This document shows positions 1 through 11,817 of a stretch of DNA of 64,000 nt, in pieces. How positions within the stretch are numbered: position 1 is the first letter of the stretch; the number at the start of each line of letters is the position of its first letter. The stretch is from Cotesia glomerata (lineage: Eukaryota; Arthropoda; Insecta; Hymenoptera; Braconidae). The DNA lies in assembly GCF_020080835.1 (NCBI RefSeq), contig NC_058160.1:11244047-11308046 (forward strand), read 5' to 3'. A program made the position numbers and the translations under genes. The notes under the pieces were generated by a model, which saw nothing but the letters and a program-made list of their open reading frames with translations, had not been told where the DNA came from and made no database searches.

Positions 1-2169
1 TGTGGGGTAGACCGTACAAGGTGGTCATGACTCACCTAAAAGTCAAACAAATGCCGGCACCCACATGCCCACAATTTCTGCAGAGGATCGTTACTGCGCT
101 GTTTCCGCAGCAACGCGAGCTTCATTACTAGTTAGCTCAAGGCGAACTGGAGGACATTCCACCTGTCAGGGAAGAAGAACTGATGGAGGCTTGCAAACGC
201 GTAGGGAATAATAAAGCACCAGGATTAGACGGAATCCCTAATATTGCCTTAAAAACAGCTATAAAGGCAGCACCGACATTATTCCTGGATGTTTACACCA
301 CCTGCCTCAAAGAAGGGATTTTTCCTCGAAAGTGGAAACAGCAAGGATTAGTGCTGCATCTTACCGCCCACTTTGCATGCTAGATACAGCGGGTGAGATA
401 TTTGAACGCATAATTCACCAGAGAATTGAAGCAGTAGTCGACCCACTCCTGGCAGACAATTAGTATGGATTTCGGAAAGGACGATCAACCCTGGACGCAA
501 TCAAACTGGTTGTTAATACGGCCAAGGAAGCAATCGCAGGATCCAGATGGAAGGGTGGAATGAAGAAGTATTGCCTGGTGGTGACTCTAGACATCAGAAA
601 CGCCTTCAACTCCGCCAATTGGGAATGCATCATGCAGGCCCTTCAAGAGAAGAATGTAGCAGAATACCTGCTTAAGATCGTAGCAAGCTACTTTGAAAAC
701 AGGGTCCTAAAGTATGACACGAAGAACGGTCCGAGGGAGTATGATATTACTGGAGGTGTACCACAAGGTTCAGTTCTAGGCCCGCTCCTGTGGAATATTA
801 TGTATGACGGTCTATTAAGACTAAGTCTGCCAAGAAACGTCAAACTCGTAGCATATGCAGATGACGTAGCCGTAGTGATCGTTGCCAAACACCTGGACGA
901 GATAAACCATATGTTCGATCTCACTTTTGAGCGCGTTAACCGGTGGATGGACGCAGTGAACCTGCAACTGGTGCAACACAAGACTAAGGCAGTGCTTATT
1001 ACCAGCAGAAAAGTGGTAGAGACCATTAAGCTGAAAGTCGGCGAACAAGAAATCACATCACAACCTTATATCCGATATTTGGGAGTGATGCTTGATGCCC
1101 GACTCAACTTCAAGCAGCAAGTGGAACATGTCAGTGCCACGGCGTCAGTAGTGAGGGCTAGTCTCGTACAACTGATGCCGAACGTCGGAGGCCTAAAGCA
1201 GAGCAGGAGGCTATTATTGTCATCAGTAGTCACATCGGTGCTCACTTACGGAATATCCATTTGGGCCGACGCACTAAAGACGCAAGAATCATGGAGAAAG
1301 GCTGGACCAGTATATCGACTGAGTGCCCTACGAGTAACTAGCGCCTTCCGCACAATATCAGAAGAAGTAGTGTGTGTTATTTCCGGTACTCTGCCTCTCA
1401 GAGTCCTAGCTGAGGAAAGACGGAACCTATATCAACGAAAAAGGTCAACCACACTGAGCCCTGAAGAACTTAGAAGGGAAGAACGGCAACAAAGCATCGC
1501 AAGATGGCAACAGGAGTGGAATTCTGCAGAGAAAGCTCGGTGGACGTACCGTCTCATACCTCGAATTGATGTGTGGTTCAACCGGAGTCACGGTGAGATC
1601 AACTATTATTTAACGCAGATATTATCAGGACACGGATGTTACCGGAAGTATCTTCACCGCTTTAAGCACGATGATACCCCAGAGTGCCCGTCCTATCCAG
1701 GGGTCAATGAAGATGCGGAGCATGTTTTCTTTGTGTGTCTACGTTTCAACCAACAGCGCGATGAGTTAGAGAAGATTCTGAAAAAGAGAACCCAACCAGA
1801 ATCAATAGTAGAAGCAATGTTGTCGTCAGAAGCTGCCTGGAACGCCACAAGCACTTTTGCTACAAAAGTGCTTACAGAGTTGCGATCCATTGAGAGGAAA
1901 AGAGCGAAAGACAGAATCTAGAAGAAAGAAATAACATCTTAGCCACCAGAAGGAAGAGCGGCAGCTAATTCCTCCCCCCGCGAAGAAATGCCTTACGGCG
2001 GTACCATGGGGGATCAGAGGATAGAAGAGAAAGGGGTTTAGGGTTTAGTGGGTAGGGGCGTCAGCGTCGAGTTTTAGTATGACGCTGCGTCGAGTCGCCA
2101 CATATCCAGGCCAAACAGCTATGCCTAGAATCCGTAAAAAGGATTCCCCCCCTTAAAAAAAAAAAAAAA
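1..2169 (+). mobile_element. R1-clade non-LTR retrotransposon, 3' part (copy 1)
   Basis: The reverse transcriptase ORF is followed by about 230 bp of 3' UTR and a 15-base A run at 2155-2169 that abuts (CA)n. The 5' part lies outside the window. The same coding sequence and 3' UTR recur on the minus strand at 61752-64000 and, as a short 3' fragment, at 60373-60735, so this is one family with three copies here. All three 3' junctions are A-tail to (CA)n. R1-clade families that target AC-type microsatellites are known; placing this family in the clade rests on RT resemblance, not on a tree. Confidence 0.85.
3..1921 (+). pseudogene. R1-like ORF2 reverse transcriptase, broken
   Basis: This is the ORF2 protein of an R1-like retrotransposon, which would nick its target and reverse-transcribe its own RNA there. 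Visible are the N-terminal RT motif NNKAPGLDGIPN, the palm block GGVPQGSVLGPLLWN and the catalytic YADD box (codons at 854-865), followed by a C-terminal Cys/His domain. The reading is broken by TAG at 129-131, a deletion of roughly 35 bp near 350 that shifts frame (compared with the copy at 62013-63967, which retains this segment), and TAG at 461-463 where the other copy has Gln. From 560 to 1921 it is open. In the C-terminal zinc motif the second Cys reads Tyr (CPSYPG here, CPSCPG in the other copy). The endonuclease domain would lie upstream of the window. Confidence 0.85.
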
Positions 2170-2356
2170 CACACACACACACACACACTCACACAGATAC
2201 ATACAGACACCGTTACAACCTCGCGGGCATAGTCAGAGAAGCTTCCTGTGACCTTCAAACGTCGAGATCTGATGAAAACTCGATTTTTGCAAAACGGGGT
2301 GAAAACAATAACTTCCCGATTTTTGAAAATCTCCGATTTTCTTAGCGGGAAGTTAA
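2170..2356 (-). repeat. TG-core repeat, partial copy next to (CA)n
   Basis: A (CA)n tract, then the conserved flank with CTTCAAACGTCGAGATCTG, then the terminal motif AGCGGGAAGTT. The same sequence flanks the microsatellite in the copies at 40531, 42899, 50637, 60226 and 61564. The R1 element occupies the place where the rest of the repeat would continue. Confidence 0.8.
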
Positions 2357-2582
2357 AAATTTTTGAAGTTATACTTCTTTTGGCGCGTTAGGCAAAAATG
2401 ATGAGGGTAAATTTTTACGATGCGCGCGCCTACCGTCACGAAAAACCGACACCCTGAAGTTAGCTACTCAACATTTTAGTTTTTTTAAAAAAAAGTTACC
2501 AACAAAATAAAATAACTACACCTACGTATGTTTGCGTGAGAACCGGCAACTGTATTCACGATATTTCATATTAATATATATT

Positions 2583-2850
2583 TTTAACTTCCCGCTTAGA
2601 AAATTGAAAACTTTTAATAATGGGAAATTATTGATTTCGGTCCGATTTTCAAAAGTCGAGTTTTCATCAGATGTCTACGTGTTAAAGTTCCAGGAAGCTA
2701 TTCTGATTATTCCCGCCAAGGTGCCCGGCCGTGTGTGTGTCAATAAATTTTTGTCGTACGGTTTCTCAAAAACAAATCAACCGATTGAGTTCTACGAGAC
2801 GTCATTCGAAAGGGTCTATCAAAACGTAGATCTGATTAGATTTAAGTGAA
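2583..2850 (+). repeat. Diverged TG-core repeat copy
   Basis: It begins AACTTCCCGCTTAGAAAAT, keeps the CGAGTTTTCATCAGAT block and a remnant GTGTGTGTGT core, then the CATTCGAAAGGG block. It is clearly related to the full copy at 40531-41606 but more diverged and truncated. The open reading frame across it is incidental. Confidence 0.65.
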
Positions 2851-2873
2851 TTCATCAAGCCATTCCGAAGAAA

Positions 2874-3418
2874 TTAAAAAAAAATTTGAATTTTCATATT
2901 TTTTAAAAATAACTCCAAAGCTCCAAAGCTTAAAAATAACTTCATAACTTCTCTTTGTTGAGTTTCTCTTTGTAGCATCCAGCAGTAATCTGCAAACATA
3001 TTTACTCCCCACTGCACCTCAAATCGCCATTCAAATCCTTTGAGATCTTGATGAAATCTCTCTCCTTGCTCTTCACTAAAGTCTTCGTTGGTCTCCGGAA
3101 AGTAGTTGAGATACGAATCAAGAAAGTGAAGTTTCAAATTCATTAGGCAACCTGAACGTTGAAAGTTTGCGATCATATTGGCCACAATATTTTCGTTATC
3201 AGCATCTTTGGTGTTACCTAAGAACTTAGTACACACTTCTTTGATACTTAGCCATGATGCCTTTTCTTGTTCATTCATCACTGAAATAAATGTTTCATCT
3301 TTAAATAACGTCCGGATTTCCGGTCCATCAAAGACGCCTTCTCTCAATTTCGCATCTGATTTGTGATTAAACACTTGACGCAGGTATATAAAGCACTATC
3401 CTTCTTTATCAAGATCTT
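2874..3418 (-). pseudogene. Uncharacterised multicopy protein family, C-terminal part (copy A)
   Basis: The frame reads through FDGPEIRTLFKDETFISVMN, FLGN, a Met-rich LKLHFLDSYLNYFPET segment and the signature SEEQGERFHQDLKG, ending with MFADYCWMLQRET. The plus-strand copy at 34925-36133 has the same blocks in the same order (FLGNYRAP, SEEQEKQFHQDLK), so it is a repeated family. The frame continues upstream with an in-frame TAG, and is then interrupted at 3418 by a solo LTR; on the far side (12232) the same frame resumes. I recognise this as a type of uncharacterised protein common in arthropod genomes, with TE-like copy number, but I cannot name a function. Confidence 0.7.
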
Positions 3419-3944
3419 TGTCACGGGGCTTCTGTGTTATCATTTGAAGGCCTTTGCCCTGACTACGGTTAATTATCGACGGATCACAGGGCGCTGTGGT
3501 CTAAGATGCTCGAGCAGTGAAAATTTGATAAAATAAGTTCTGGGGCCTAGAGTGAAAGTACTTCGAGGGTGGGGATGATCCCACGCCGGGCAAGAGTGAA
3601 GTGGTCACACCGAGAAAAGACATTTTAAAGACGGAGCCTGACCAAGCTGCCACGAATTTTACTAACACAAGATTATTAAGAACGCCAAAGTTACCAAGAA
3701 GGAGTGCATAAGTAATTTGAGTAGTCAGAAAGTAGATTGTTGTAGCTGTTACACCAGGACCCAAATACGTGTTGAGAAAACTACCTAAGTCGCCAGGAAT
3801 CTACAACAATCCCAGGTACTGAAAATTAACCTCTGTAAAATATTTTACGTTGCTGAACGAAACTCTAGGCACCAGCCAGGTTCCGTTTTCCAATCACTAG
3901 ATTAATTAATTAATTGAATTTATTTTATAACTAAATTTATAAAA

Positions 3945-4500
3945 TCGAGGTTAAGAATAATTTAATTAAAATTCAAGATTAAGATAAATTTCCAAAATTT
4001 AAAATAATTTAAAATTAAAATCAAAGGAGGTTAAATGTTATAATTAAATTTACAAATTAAAATATTAAGAAATCTAAGTCAAAATTGAGATCAAATTTAT
4101 GAAATAAAAATTATTAGTTATAATTAAAAATTAAGTTAAGATTAAAAGTAAAAATGAAATCTGTCAATTAAATTTTAAGACGATTTGCAATTAAATTAAA
4201 ATTAACGTATAATATTATTAAAATAAAAATTAAAATTAATAACTAAAATTAATCTCAAAACTTAAAATAATTCTAAAAGTTAAAATTAGAATTGGTAATT
4301 AAAATCAACCTCGAAAAAAATTCTAAAAGTTAAAAGTAAAAATTATAATTAAAATTAATCTTCGAAATTTAAAGTAAATTGTAAATTAGTAAATTAAAAT
4401 TATAAAATTATAAAAGCAAAAATTATTCTTAAATTAAAAATTGTTTAAGACCGATAAATAAATTTTTCGATATTACAGTAAATAATTATTGAGAAAAATA
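3945..4500. repeat. AT-rich low-complexity part of solo LTR
   Basis: Irregular reiterations of AATTAAAATTA-type words. The mirror region in arm 2 (14800-15260) has the same character. No gene or RNA seen. Confidence 0.7.
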
Positions 4501-4989
4501 TAATAAAATTTTGACCTTGGAAGATTTAGCCAAGCTAATATTCCTATCTCAAATCCACTCTGGAATTCAAGATGGACGCTAAGCCGAATTTTCAGGCAGA
4601 TTAAATTCAATTGAAATAAATCTAAAACTTTTGGTTTCAAGAAAGTTACTGTGATAAATTAATAATAACAATAATAAGATTGAAAATTTAAATTTAATTA
4701 TTTATCGACGTCAAGGTTAGGAACCGGGATTTGAGTTTGATTCCCAGGAAGGTTATTGTAAAACGCGAGTATTAAGGAATATTATTAATTAAAATTAAGT
4801 GAGTTATTTTAAAAATTGTTAATTAGAAATAAGTGCGATAATTGGGTAAATTGTTTTATTAAAAAGTGAGTGTTTGTGGAAATATTTTACATTATATACT
4901 CCTCGTTTACGGGCTGTCGAAGAGGTTAGTTAGGGATGGGCAACCCGAGAAAAAATGTTTCTTTATAATCATATATAATTGTATATCTA

Positions 4990-5336
4990 TATATATATAA
5001 GCGAAATACCACTCACTCATCACGAGATCTCAGGAAACTATTCGCCCGATTGACTTGAAATTTAGCATAGTTACTCCATTCGTGATGTAGACGCTCACTA
5101 AGAACGGATTTTACGCAATTCCTAGCCAAAATGAATTTTTCGTCTACCATCACATATGCCCTCCCCTCCCTCTCATTCTTCTCCTCCCCTCCCGTGCCCT
5201 ATAATCTTTCCCCTTCCCTATATCTCTCTCTTTTTGGGAGCGAAATATCATTTTTGACCCTCTAAGCTAGGAAACCATCAGGGGCACCCGTAGATTATCG
5301 AACGCTACCCTGTTACATCGACCCACGCTAGTCAAC
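4990..5336. other. No gene; Helitron-5'-like sequence inside the hAT element
   Basis: After a short (TA)n comes GAAATACCACTCACTCATCA and 'CGATTGACTTGAAATTTAGC', a style common at 5' parts of insect Helitron-like elements. No 3' end was paired with it. The rest is C/T-rich and shows no coding potential. Confidence 0.35.
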
Positions 5337-5480
5337 CTTTGCCATGGTTTCCATTGTCATGGTTATAGTTGCCATGGTTACCGTTGCTATGATTTACCGT
5401 TGCCGTGGTTACCGTTGCCATGGTTACCGTTACCATGGTTGCCGTTACCATGGTTACCGTTATCATGGTTACCGTTGCTA
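5336..5480. repeat. 15-bp tandem repeat (CCATGGTTACCGTTG)
   Basis: About nine to ten imperfect copies of CCATGGTTACCGTTG, with T/C and A/G transitions between copies. It lies inside the hAT element. Confidence 0.85.
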
Positions 5481-5876
5481 TAATAACTGTCAAAATGATT
5501 GATTTTAAATTTTATCGATTGACTGTTAGGACAGTAGAATTGCATAATCATACGTTTTTTAAGAAAGAATAGCTAAATCATTAATAACTGAAATAACTTA
5601 TATGTATTGGAATAATCATGAAGGATGAACTCGATTATATCATAACACAGATAAATTAAACATAAATATTATCAAGTTGATATTGTTAAATGATTATACT
5701 GATTTTAATGATTAAAAATTAAAATGGTAAATTGTGTCTGATGCGTCTTCTCTAAAATTTTACAACGATATCGTTAAATTATTATAAAAACGGTCGATTT
5801 AAGATAATTTCTAATAAAATGAGTAATAATAAATATATTTTTTTAATACCATAATTTGTTATGAATTTATTAATAA

Positions 5877-6663
5877 CTAGCTGATACCCGCCCGCTTCGA
5901 TAGGAATACAATAAATTTTTATGGTGTAACCTAGATGAAAAAATATAAACAAAATGGTTAATTTCAAAAGATAATGAATATAAATTTTGAATTAGAGAAA
6001 AGTGATTGTTTGTGATGACCGGTGTTAGCAGTATTAAATATATGAGAAAAGTATTTTTATTATTAACATTTTTTTTAAAATTAAAATTATTGACATTTTA
6101 AAATTAAATAATACTATGAAGCGGAAAAGAATAGGAGTTACGGATAATTATTACGTGAATCGTTCCAACATTCACGTAACAGAATAATTGGAGGAGGAAG
6201 AGATTGAGAAAAGAAATAGGAAGGACCTTCTTAATAGAGTTTACAGAATATGCGAGAAAAAAATTCAGATAGCTCGGACAGGGATTCGAACCCAGAACCT
6301 TCCGGTGACATGTCGGCTACTCTACCATTTGACCTATCCGGTCTAGACTAAATGTTTAGGATAACATTATTATAATGGGAACGCATCTCACTACACGGTA
6401 CGTCATGGGTGATGCGGAAATCTGTCTAATGACAGATTTACTGACTAACTGACCCATTGATTGATTGATTATTAATAATAAAATACTTTTCTCATATATT
6501 TAATACTCGCTAACACCGGTTATCATAAACAATCACTTTTTCTCTAATTCAAAATTTATATTAATTATCTTTTTTGAAATTAATCATTTTGTTTATATTT
6601 TTCATCTAGGTTACAACATAAAATTTTATTGTATGCCCAGCAGAAGCAGTGGGTATCAACTAG
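5877..6663. repeat. Inverted pair of Helitron-like 3' ends
   Basis: The left arm (5877-6062) starts CTAGCTGATACCCG; the right arm (6476-6663) ends GGGTATCAACTAG. They are inverted copies of each other for about 185 bp, with CTAG pointing outward at both ends. The middle holds a tRNA-like sequence. CTAG preceded by a GC-rich short stem is the usual Helitron 3' end. Confidence 0.6.
6272..6342 (-). tRNA. tRNA-like sequence (pseudogene or SINE-derived)
   Basis: On the minus strand the A-box-like AGGTCAAATGGTAGAG and the B box GGGTTCGAATCCC are correctly spaced. A possible anticodon loop CATGTCA would give TGT (Thr). The anticodon stem is poor and no CCA is encoded (not expected in eukaryotes). 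It may be a pseudogene. Confidence 0.5.
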
Positions 6664-7010
6664 TAATCATATATAACTATAAATGATTATATATGGAATC
6701 ACATATATACTTATATACAATTATATATAATCATACATGATTATATATGGAATTGTATATAAGATTATATATGACTATATATGGAGCAATATACAGCCAT
6801 GCAGGATTATATATAGTTCCATATACAATTATATATAAGTATATATAATCATACATGATTATATATGGAATTGTTTATAAGGTTATATATGATCATATAT
6901 AATTATATATGACTATATATGGAGCAATATACAGCCATCCAAGATTATATATAGTCTCATATATAATTATATATAAGTATATATGATTATATATGCTTAT
7001 ATATTATTAT
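6664..7010. repeat. AT-rich array of ATATATGATTATATATGG-type words
   Basis: Dense near-palindromic ATATAATTATATAT / ATATATGG repeats. The same words recur at 8180-8310, so they probably form the subterminal repeats of the left-hand hAT element. Confidence 0.7.
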
Positions 7011-7515
7011 TATTATGCTTTACTTGTACACCTCTCGGTTTTTACAAGGCTAATTCCTCTTTTTTCTCCTAGCTCTACGCTTTTTCTATTTCTCATATTG
7101 GACCTCAGCAAGTCCCACTTGACACTTCATTTCTACTTTTAATTTTTGCGGCTGTGGACCGACTTGTGCTTTCTGTACCGTATTCACCCTGAACCTCACC
7201 TTCTCAGGCTGTTGGAACAGAATCATGGGGAAACCACAGAGAAAACCTATAATAGTACAGTAGAAGCTGGGCTAAGTCTACACTGATTGATAAGAAACTC
7301 TTCTTTATCGACCACTGGAGCATTAGGCCCCTCTCCTAGTGTGCAGAGATCCCTCGCGCTAGCCAACGCTGACTAAAGTGGTCACCCATTCAAGTTGTTG
7401 CTAAAATGTGTGATCGCCCAAGTCAGACGTGTGCCACCCGGCTATCTCTGCCCCTTCCAGAGGCTGGCAACGTAACGTAACACACATATTTTTAATTATA
7501 ATCACTGAAAAATAT
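7010..7515. other. Nothing recognised
   Basis: Mixed composition. Short open frames on either strand lack codon bias or motifs. It may be a fragment of an older element. Confidence 0.3.
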
Positions 7516-7588
7516 TGGTGCGTGCTGGGATCGAACCCGGGTCCCACTCTTTCGAAAAGCGAGCACCGAGCCGACCAGGCCATTGCCA
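7516..7588 (-). tRNA. tRNA-like sequence
   Basis: The minus strand shows an A-box-like TGGCCTGGTCGG and a B box GGGTTCGATCCC with a long variable region in between. It could be a tRNA pseudogene or a SINE head; the acceptor stem pairs only partly. Confidence 0.45.
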
Positions 7589-7939
7589 GACTCTTATATG
7601 CTTATATATAATTAACACATATAAAATTTTTTTCTTTGAAAAAAAATTTTTCTTTGGTAATCACAAAAAGTGTAAAATTATGTTTATAATTACGTTTAAA
7701 TAATTCTGAAATACAAAATTTGTAACATTTCCTATGAGATGTTTTGGTCTGCTCTGCTACTACTTAATAGTAAAATCATTATTTATTTTATTATTTAAAT
7801 AAGTGTTATATTATCATGAGATTCGGTAAAATAAATAAATTATGAATTATGACTACCCAAATATATTATAAAATCAATTTTTATATTATATTTATGATAA
7901 ACCCATATGATAAATTATGTAGATCATAGAATCATTGTC

Positions 7940-8052
7940 ATCTAAGACAGCAGCACAGCAGACAGAAACTTCAAGACGCACGGAGATCACCAAAGTTAAG
8001 CAGCATTGAGCAGGGTTAATTGTGGGATAGGTGACCGCTGGTGTTATAACCG
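7940..8052 (+). rRNA. 5S rRNA-like sequence (pseudogene or 5S-derived SINE)
   Basis: It contains GATCACCAAAGTTAAGCAGC, then GGTTAATTGTGGGATAGGTG followed by ACCGCTGGTG, matching the order of the internal control region and 3' half of eukaryotic 5S rRNA, with many changes. The 5' third is not recognisable. A functional gene is unlikely. Confidence 0.6.
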
Positions 8053-8325
8053 TAAAATTATAGCTAGATTTTTTTTTTGCATTTTAATTGGTTACAGAGA
8101 AGTGCGTAGGACCATATTAAATACTCTATCCATAAAATTAACCCAATAAATAATTAGATGTAATAAATATATAATTAAATATTGTTATATATAATTATAT
8201 ATAATTATATATAATTATACATAATTATATATGATTAGATATGATTATATTTGGCCATTTTTCATATATAATCATATATAACCAATTTATATATAATTAT
8301 ATATGAATATTTTTTCTCGGGAAAT

Positions 8326-8440
8326 GAAAAAAATATATCTATAAATATCGCATCGATATTTTTAAACAATATCGATTTATGCAGAACAAAAATATCGATA
8401 TTTCGATTTATCGATATTTTTACTTCGAGGTGCGATTACT
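8326..8440. repeat. ATCGATATTT subterminal repeats, left side
   Basis: Multiple ATATCGAT words match those at 11470-11600. They mark the left subterminal region of the transposase-bearing hAT element; its terminal TAGGGA is absent here. Confidence 0.6.
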
Positions 8441-8609
8441 CAAAAAATAGTCGAATTACTGGAACGATAAAAAATATCAACACACATTTAGTTTTTTCAA
8501 TTTAATTTATTTACTAAGAAAATATTTATATATTTAAATATTATTAATAAAATGAAGTTTTTAGCAATGTCAGAAAATGAAAATTTAAACAGCGGTTAGT
8601 AATCTGAAT

Positions 8610-11172
8610 TTTATTCAAACCAGTAATCATCTGGTATAGACATTAAAAGTACTCGCTCTTTAACATGCTCTCCAGTTAACCTGCTTTTATTAACTGGAAC
8701 AGCTAAATTAACGGCCAAAGCAAGTCTTCCAGATGCTATAGAGGAAGCCTGACAAATCAAATATTTTAAAGCTATTTGGTTGGTCCAAATATTGTTTTAG
8801 TTCATTGGGAATGCTGCCAGAGCTTAGAATTTCTGCTCTATTTGAACTAAGCGTTATTAATTTTTCATAGCTACACCAAATAGATGACGAGTTAGCTTCT
8901 GGTGATGCTTGAGCTGGTCTTGGATCTGGAGATCGTTGTCCTCTTCGCCTATGCTCTGAGCGAATGTCATTGCTGAGTCTTGAAATAGCACTGGAGACAG
9001 CGAGTGGAGACGTGAAATGAAGACGTTTAAATCGTGGGTCTAATATACTCGCCACCGAAAGAAAAGTATTTTTCTCAAGGGGAACTAGTTTTTCTTCGAC
9101 TTTTTTAAGTAAGGCCTCTAACAATTTCTCCTAGAGTAGTCGATGGCGTTGATTAATCAGTAACTTGACGAAGTAAATTAGAAACAGGAATTGCCAAGCT
9201 TGACGTAACATAATATTCTCCACTGATCTCTTCAGTAGATTCTTTAAAAAGACCTAGAATAGTAGTCAGGTCTCGAATTACTTTAAGCTGCGAAGTTGCT
9301 ACCATATCAGGCGTATTCTTGTTAGTTTGGCTTTTAGTGGCTAAAATTTTAGCTACGATTCCTGACAATTTAACACCGTTCCAGCATATCTAAGCACGAG
9401 TTCCATCTAGTGCTGACTGCTTGGATCAATGTCAAAACTTCGCCTTCTTTTTTGCCTGAAGCTTGTAGCTCTGCTCGTAATTGGTCTGAAACATTTACAG
9501 ATTGTTTAAAAAATGTAATAATACTTTTAACGTGATCACAAAGTGCTGAAAATGCTGGAATTTCCTTTAGTACCCCATCAACAATAAGGTTTAAACAATG
9601 AGCTAAACAGGGAATCCTATGATCTTTTCCTAAAAACAATGGCACTGCTGCAACCATATTCGCGCCACCATCTGTAGTGATCGATATAATTTTACTTCTA
9701 TCAATAGAAAACTCGTCGCAGATAGCATTCCATGTTTTTGTGATTTACTGGGCTGTATGACTCTGAAAAAGATATATGTTTATCCGTTATATTGAATAAT
9801 ATTACTCATTACCGATCAAAATGATTAAGAAGTGGAGTTTTTTTAATTATTGATGTTTAAAAGTCCATCAGTTATACCTGTGATAGTTTTTGCGCGCATA
9901 GGTTTATACTCTGGATAGCAGAAAAATTCTTTTCTTTGATGGTAATGATAAAGTGAACTGTCACTACCAAAAAAACTTCTTGTTGAATTAGTGATTGTGA
10001 GTATGTCACTGGTAAAATATAAGAAATTTGCCTCGTCTAAAACTTTCATAAGGATCGCCTTTGTAGTATTATATCTATTTTCAATCAAACCAGATATCTG
10101 AAATGAAAAACAAAGCAATTATCAAACTGTGAATTTAATTAAAATATATAAGAAAATGTCATTAAATACCGCTTTTCTGGATGGAAGCTTATAGAGAGGG
10201 CTAACAGTACGAATGAATTTTTGCAAACCACTTTTTTCCACACATGATCGTGGGAAATTGTCCTTACATATCATATAAATTAATGCCTGAGTAATTTCAT
10301 TATGTTTCTGTCTGCCTTCTAGAATATATACATAATTTTTAGTAATACTATAATCATTTGATAATATAGTATGAATCAAGTCTAATTAATCAATATTTTC
10401 GCAAATTAATATGATACTGAAATTGAGAGACATCTGATAATTTTTAGAATTTTTTTAACAAACAAATTATAGCAAGAAAATTTTATTTGAAAACTTAATC
10501 TTTAGAAGCTCTAAAAATTATAAATAAGATTTTTATAAATAATTCTCTATGTCTAGTTTATTTTTCAAGAAAAATCAAAAAATTGTCAAGTGTCTGCTAA
10601 CTTCAGTTTCATAAATTGATTACGAAATATCAATAATAATTGTGAACTATGACTTTAAATTACCTTCAAAACTTAAACTTCTCTCTGAGCAACTTTCAAG
10701 GGTGGATTGTTTTCTTCTTTTAGGTTCATAGTTGTGGGACTTAGTTTCTGCAGAATTCGAAGAATCGTCTGTGATATTTTGGTTCTGACTTGAACTTTTA
10801 TTTCTTGACAACGTAACCTGAAAATAAAAAAATATTTAAAAAAATCAACAAACGAAATATTAAATCATAATCTTCTCGTTTTTAATCATACGTTGGATGA
10901 ATGCAATTTTTTATAGAATTTATGAGACATACATCAACATCAGGATCATCATTATCTATTGATGCAGTAACTTCAGTTCTTTTCCCAGATTTTTTCGTTG
11001 TTGAAAGGGTCTGATGCTTTAACATTTGCATATAAGCATTATAATGTTTTGTTTTTAAATGAGTGAATAAATTTGTAGTATTTCCACACGTTGTATATTC
11101 TTTATCGCATAAATTACAAGAAACAAGTTGATTGTTTCCTTTTTTTGCGAAAAAATTTCACACCGCAGACAT
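8610..11172 (-). pseudogene. hAT transposase with BED zinc finger, degenerate
   Basis: This is a cut-and-paste transposase of the hAT superfamily (ZBED type) with apparent introns. Exon 1 (about 10937-11172) encodes a BED finger: FFAKKGN, CNLC, then HLKTKH. The fifth codon is TGA where Trp is usual. Later exons: about 10668-10819 (polar linker), 10122-10360, 9843-10098, 9370-9770. The last holds the catalytic-type TTDGGANM, CLAHCLNLIV (CxxH) and STRWNSCLDML (RW). 9153-9368 and 8610-9124 give the helical and C-terminal parts, ending RLTGEHVKERVLL. Frames are separated by stops, and the conserved dimerisation segment before RLTGEH is missing. It is inactive. Confidence 0.8.
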
Positions 11173-11469
11173 TTTCAAACTAAACAATAACAATTAAAAA
11201 ATAAAAACACACAATGAACCACGCTGCGTAAAGTAACTTGCCGCCAATAAACTGTAACTGTCACTTATGTACACTACACACACAACCTTATACCAACTGT
11301 GGTTGGCTCTCTGACATATAGAGGCAGCACTTATAGTAAAGCTCACGCGCTCTAGTCTACTCTTAAACGTATACTTACTTGTATATGTAATTAATTTATT
11401 AATTTATACTTAGAACGAGTAAAATATTATAACAGTAAGTGGAATAGATAACAAAATATTATGAAGATC

Positions 11470-11610
11470 TTGAAAAAATATCGAATTTGATACTCGAAAA
11501 TAAATATCGATCATCGATATTTCAAGATAAAAAAAATCGACGATATTTATCGATTATTTTTTGAAAAAATATCGATAGTTTAATATATCGATATTTTATG
11601 CCCTTCCCTA
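11470..11610. repeat. ATCGATATTT subterminal repeats and right TIR
   Basis: Repeated ATCGATATTT words end with ATGCCCTTCCCTA, the right terminus next to the TSD. Confidence 0.75.
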
Positions 11611-11817
11611 AGGTTAGTATTAGCAGGTTGTCGACTAGGTTCATGGTATCCTCCTCTGTCCTAGTCGACATCAGGTTACTTCGTCCCGTAGTGAAGGTCT
11701 GGGTGACAGCGAAAAGGCTAAGGACGGTTTGAACCTTGGGCAGGGGTCAGGGCGACCACCCAAGGTTAGATCTAGAGTCATAGAGCGTGAGGGTCCGGTG
11801 GACAGCGCTAGGTAGTT

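Larger units (their letters stand above)
4931..11610. mobile_element. Composite hAT element with 8-bp TSD
   Basis: The left terminus is TAGGGATGGGCAACCCG and the right terminus, read inward, is TAGGGAAGGGCATAAAAT. Both are flanked by AGGTTAGT (4923-4930 and 11611-11618), an 8-bp duplication typical of hAT transposons. The inverted solo LTR has the uninterrupted site, with a single ACTAACCT at 14341-14348. Beyond about 11 bp the two termini differ. The left end resembles an element whose right end is cut off at about 8325 (..TTTTTTCTCGGG). The right end belongs to the transposase-bearing part with ATCGATATTT subterminal repeats. The unit therefore looks like a fusion of two hAT elements. Confidence 0.85.
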
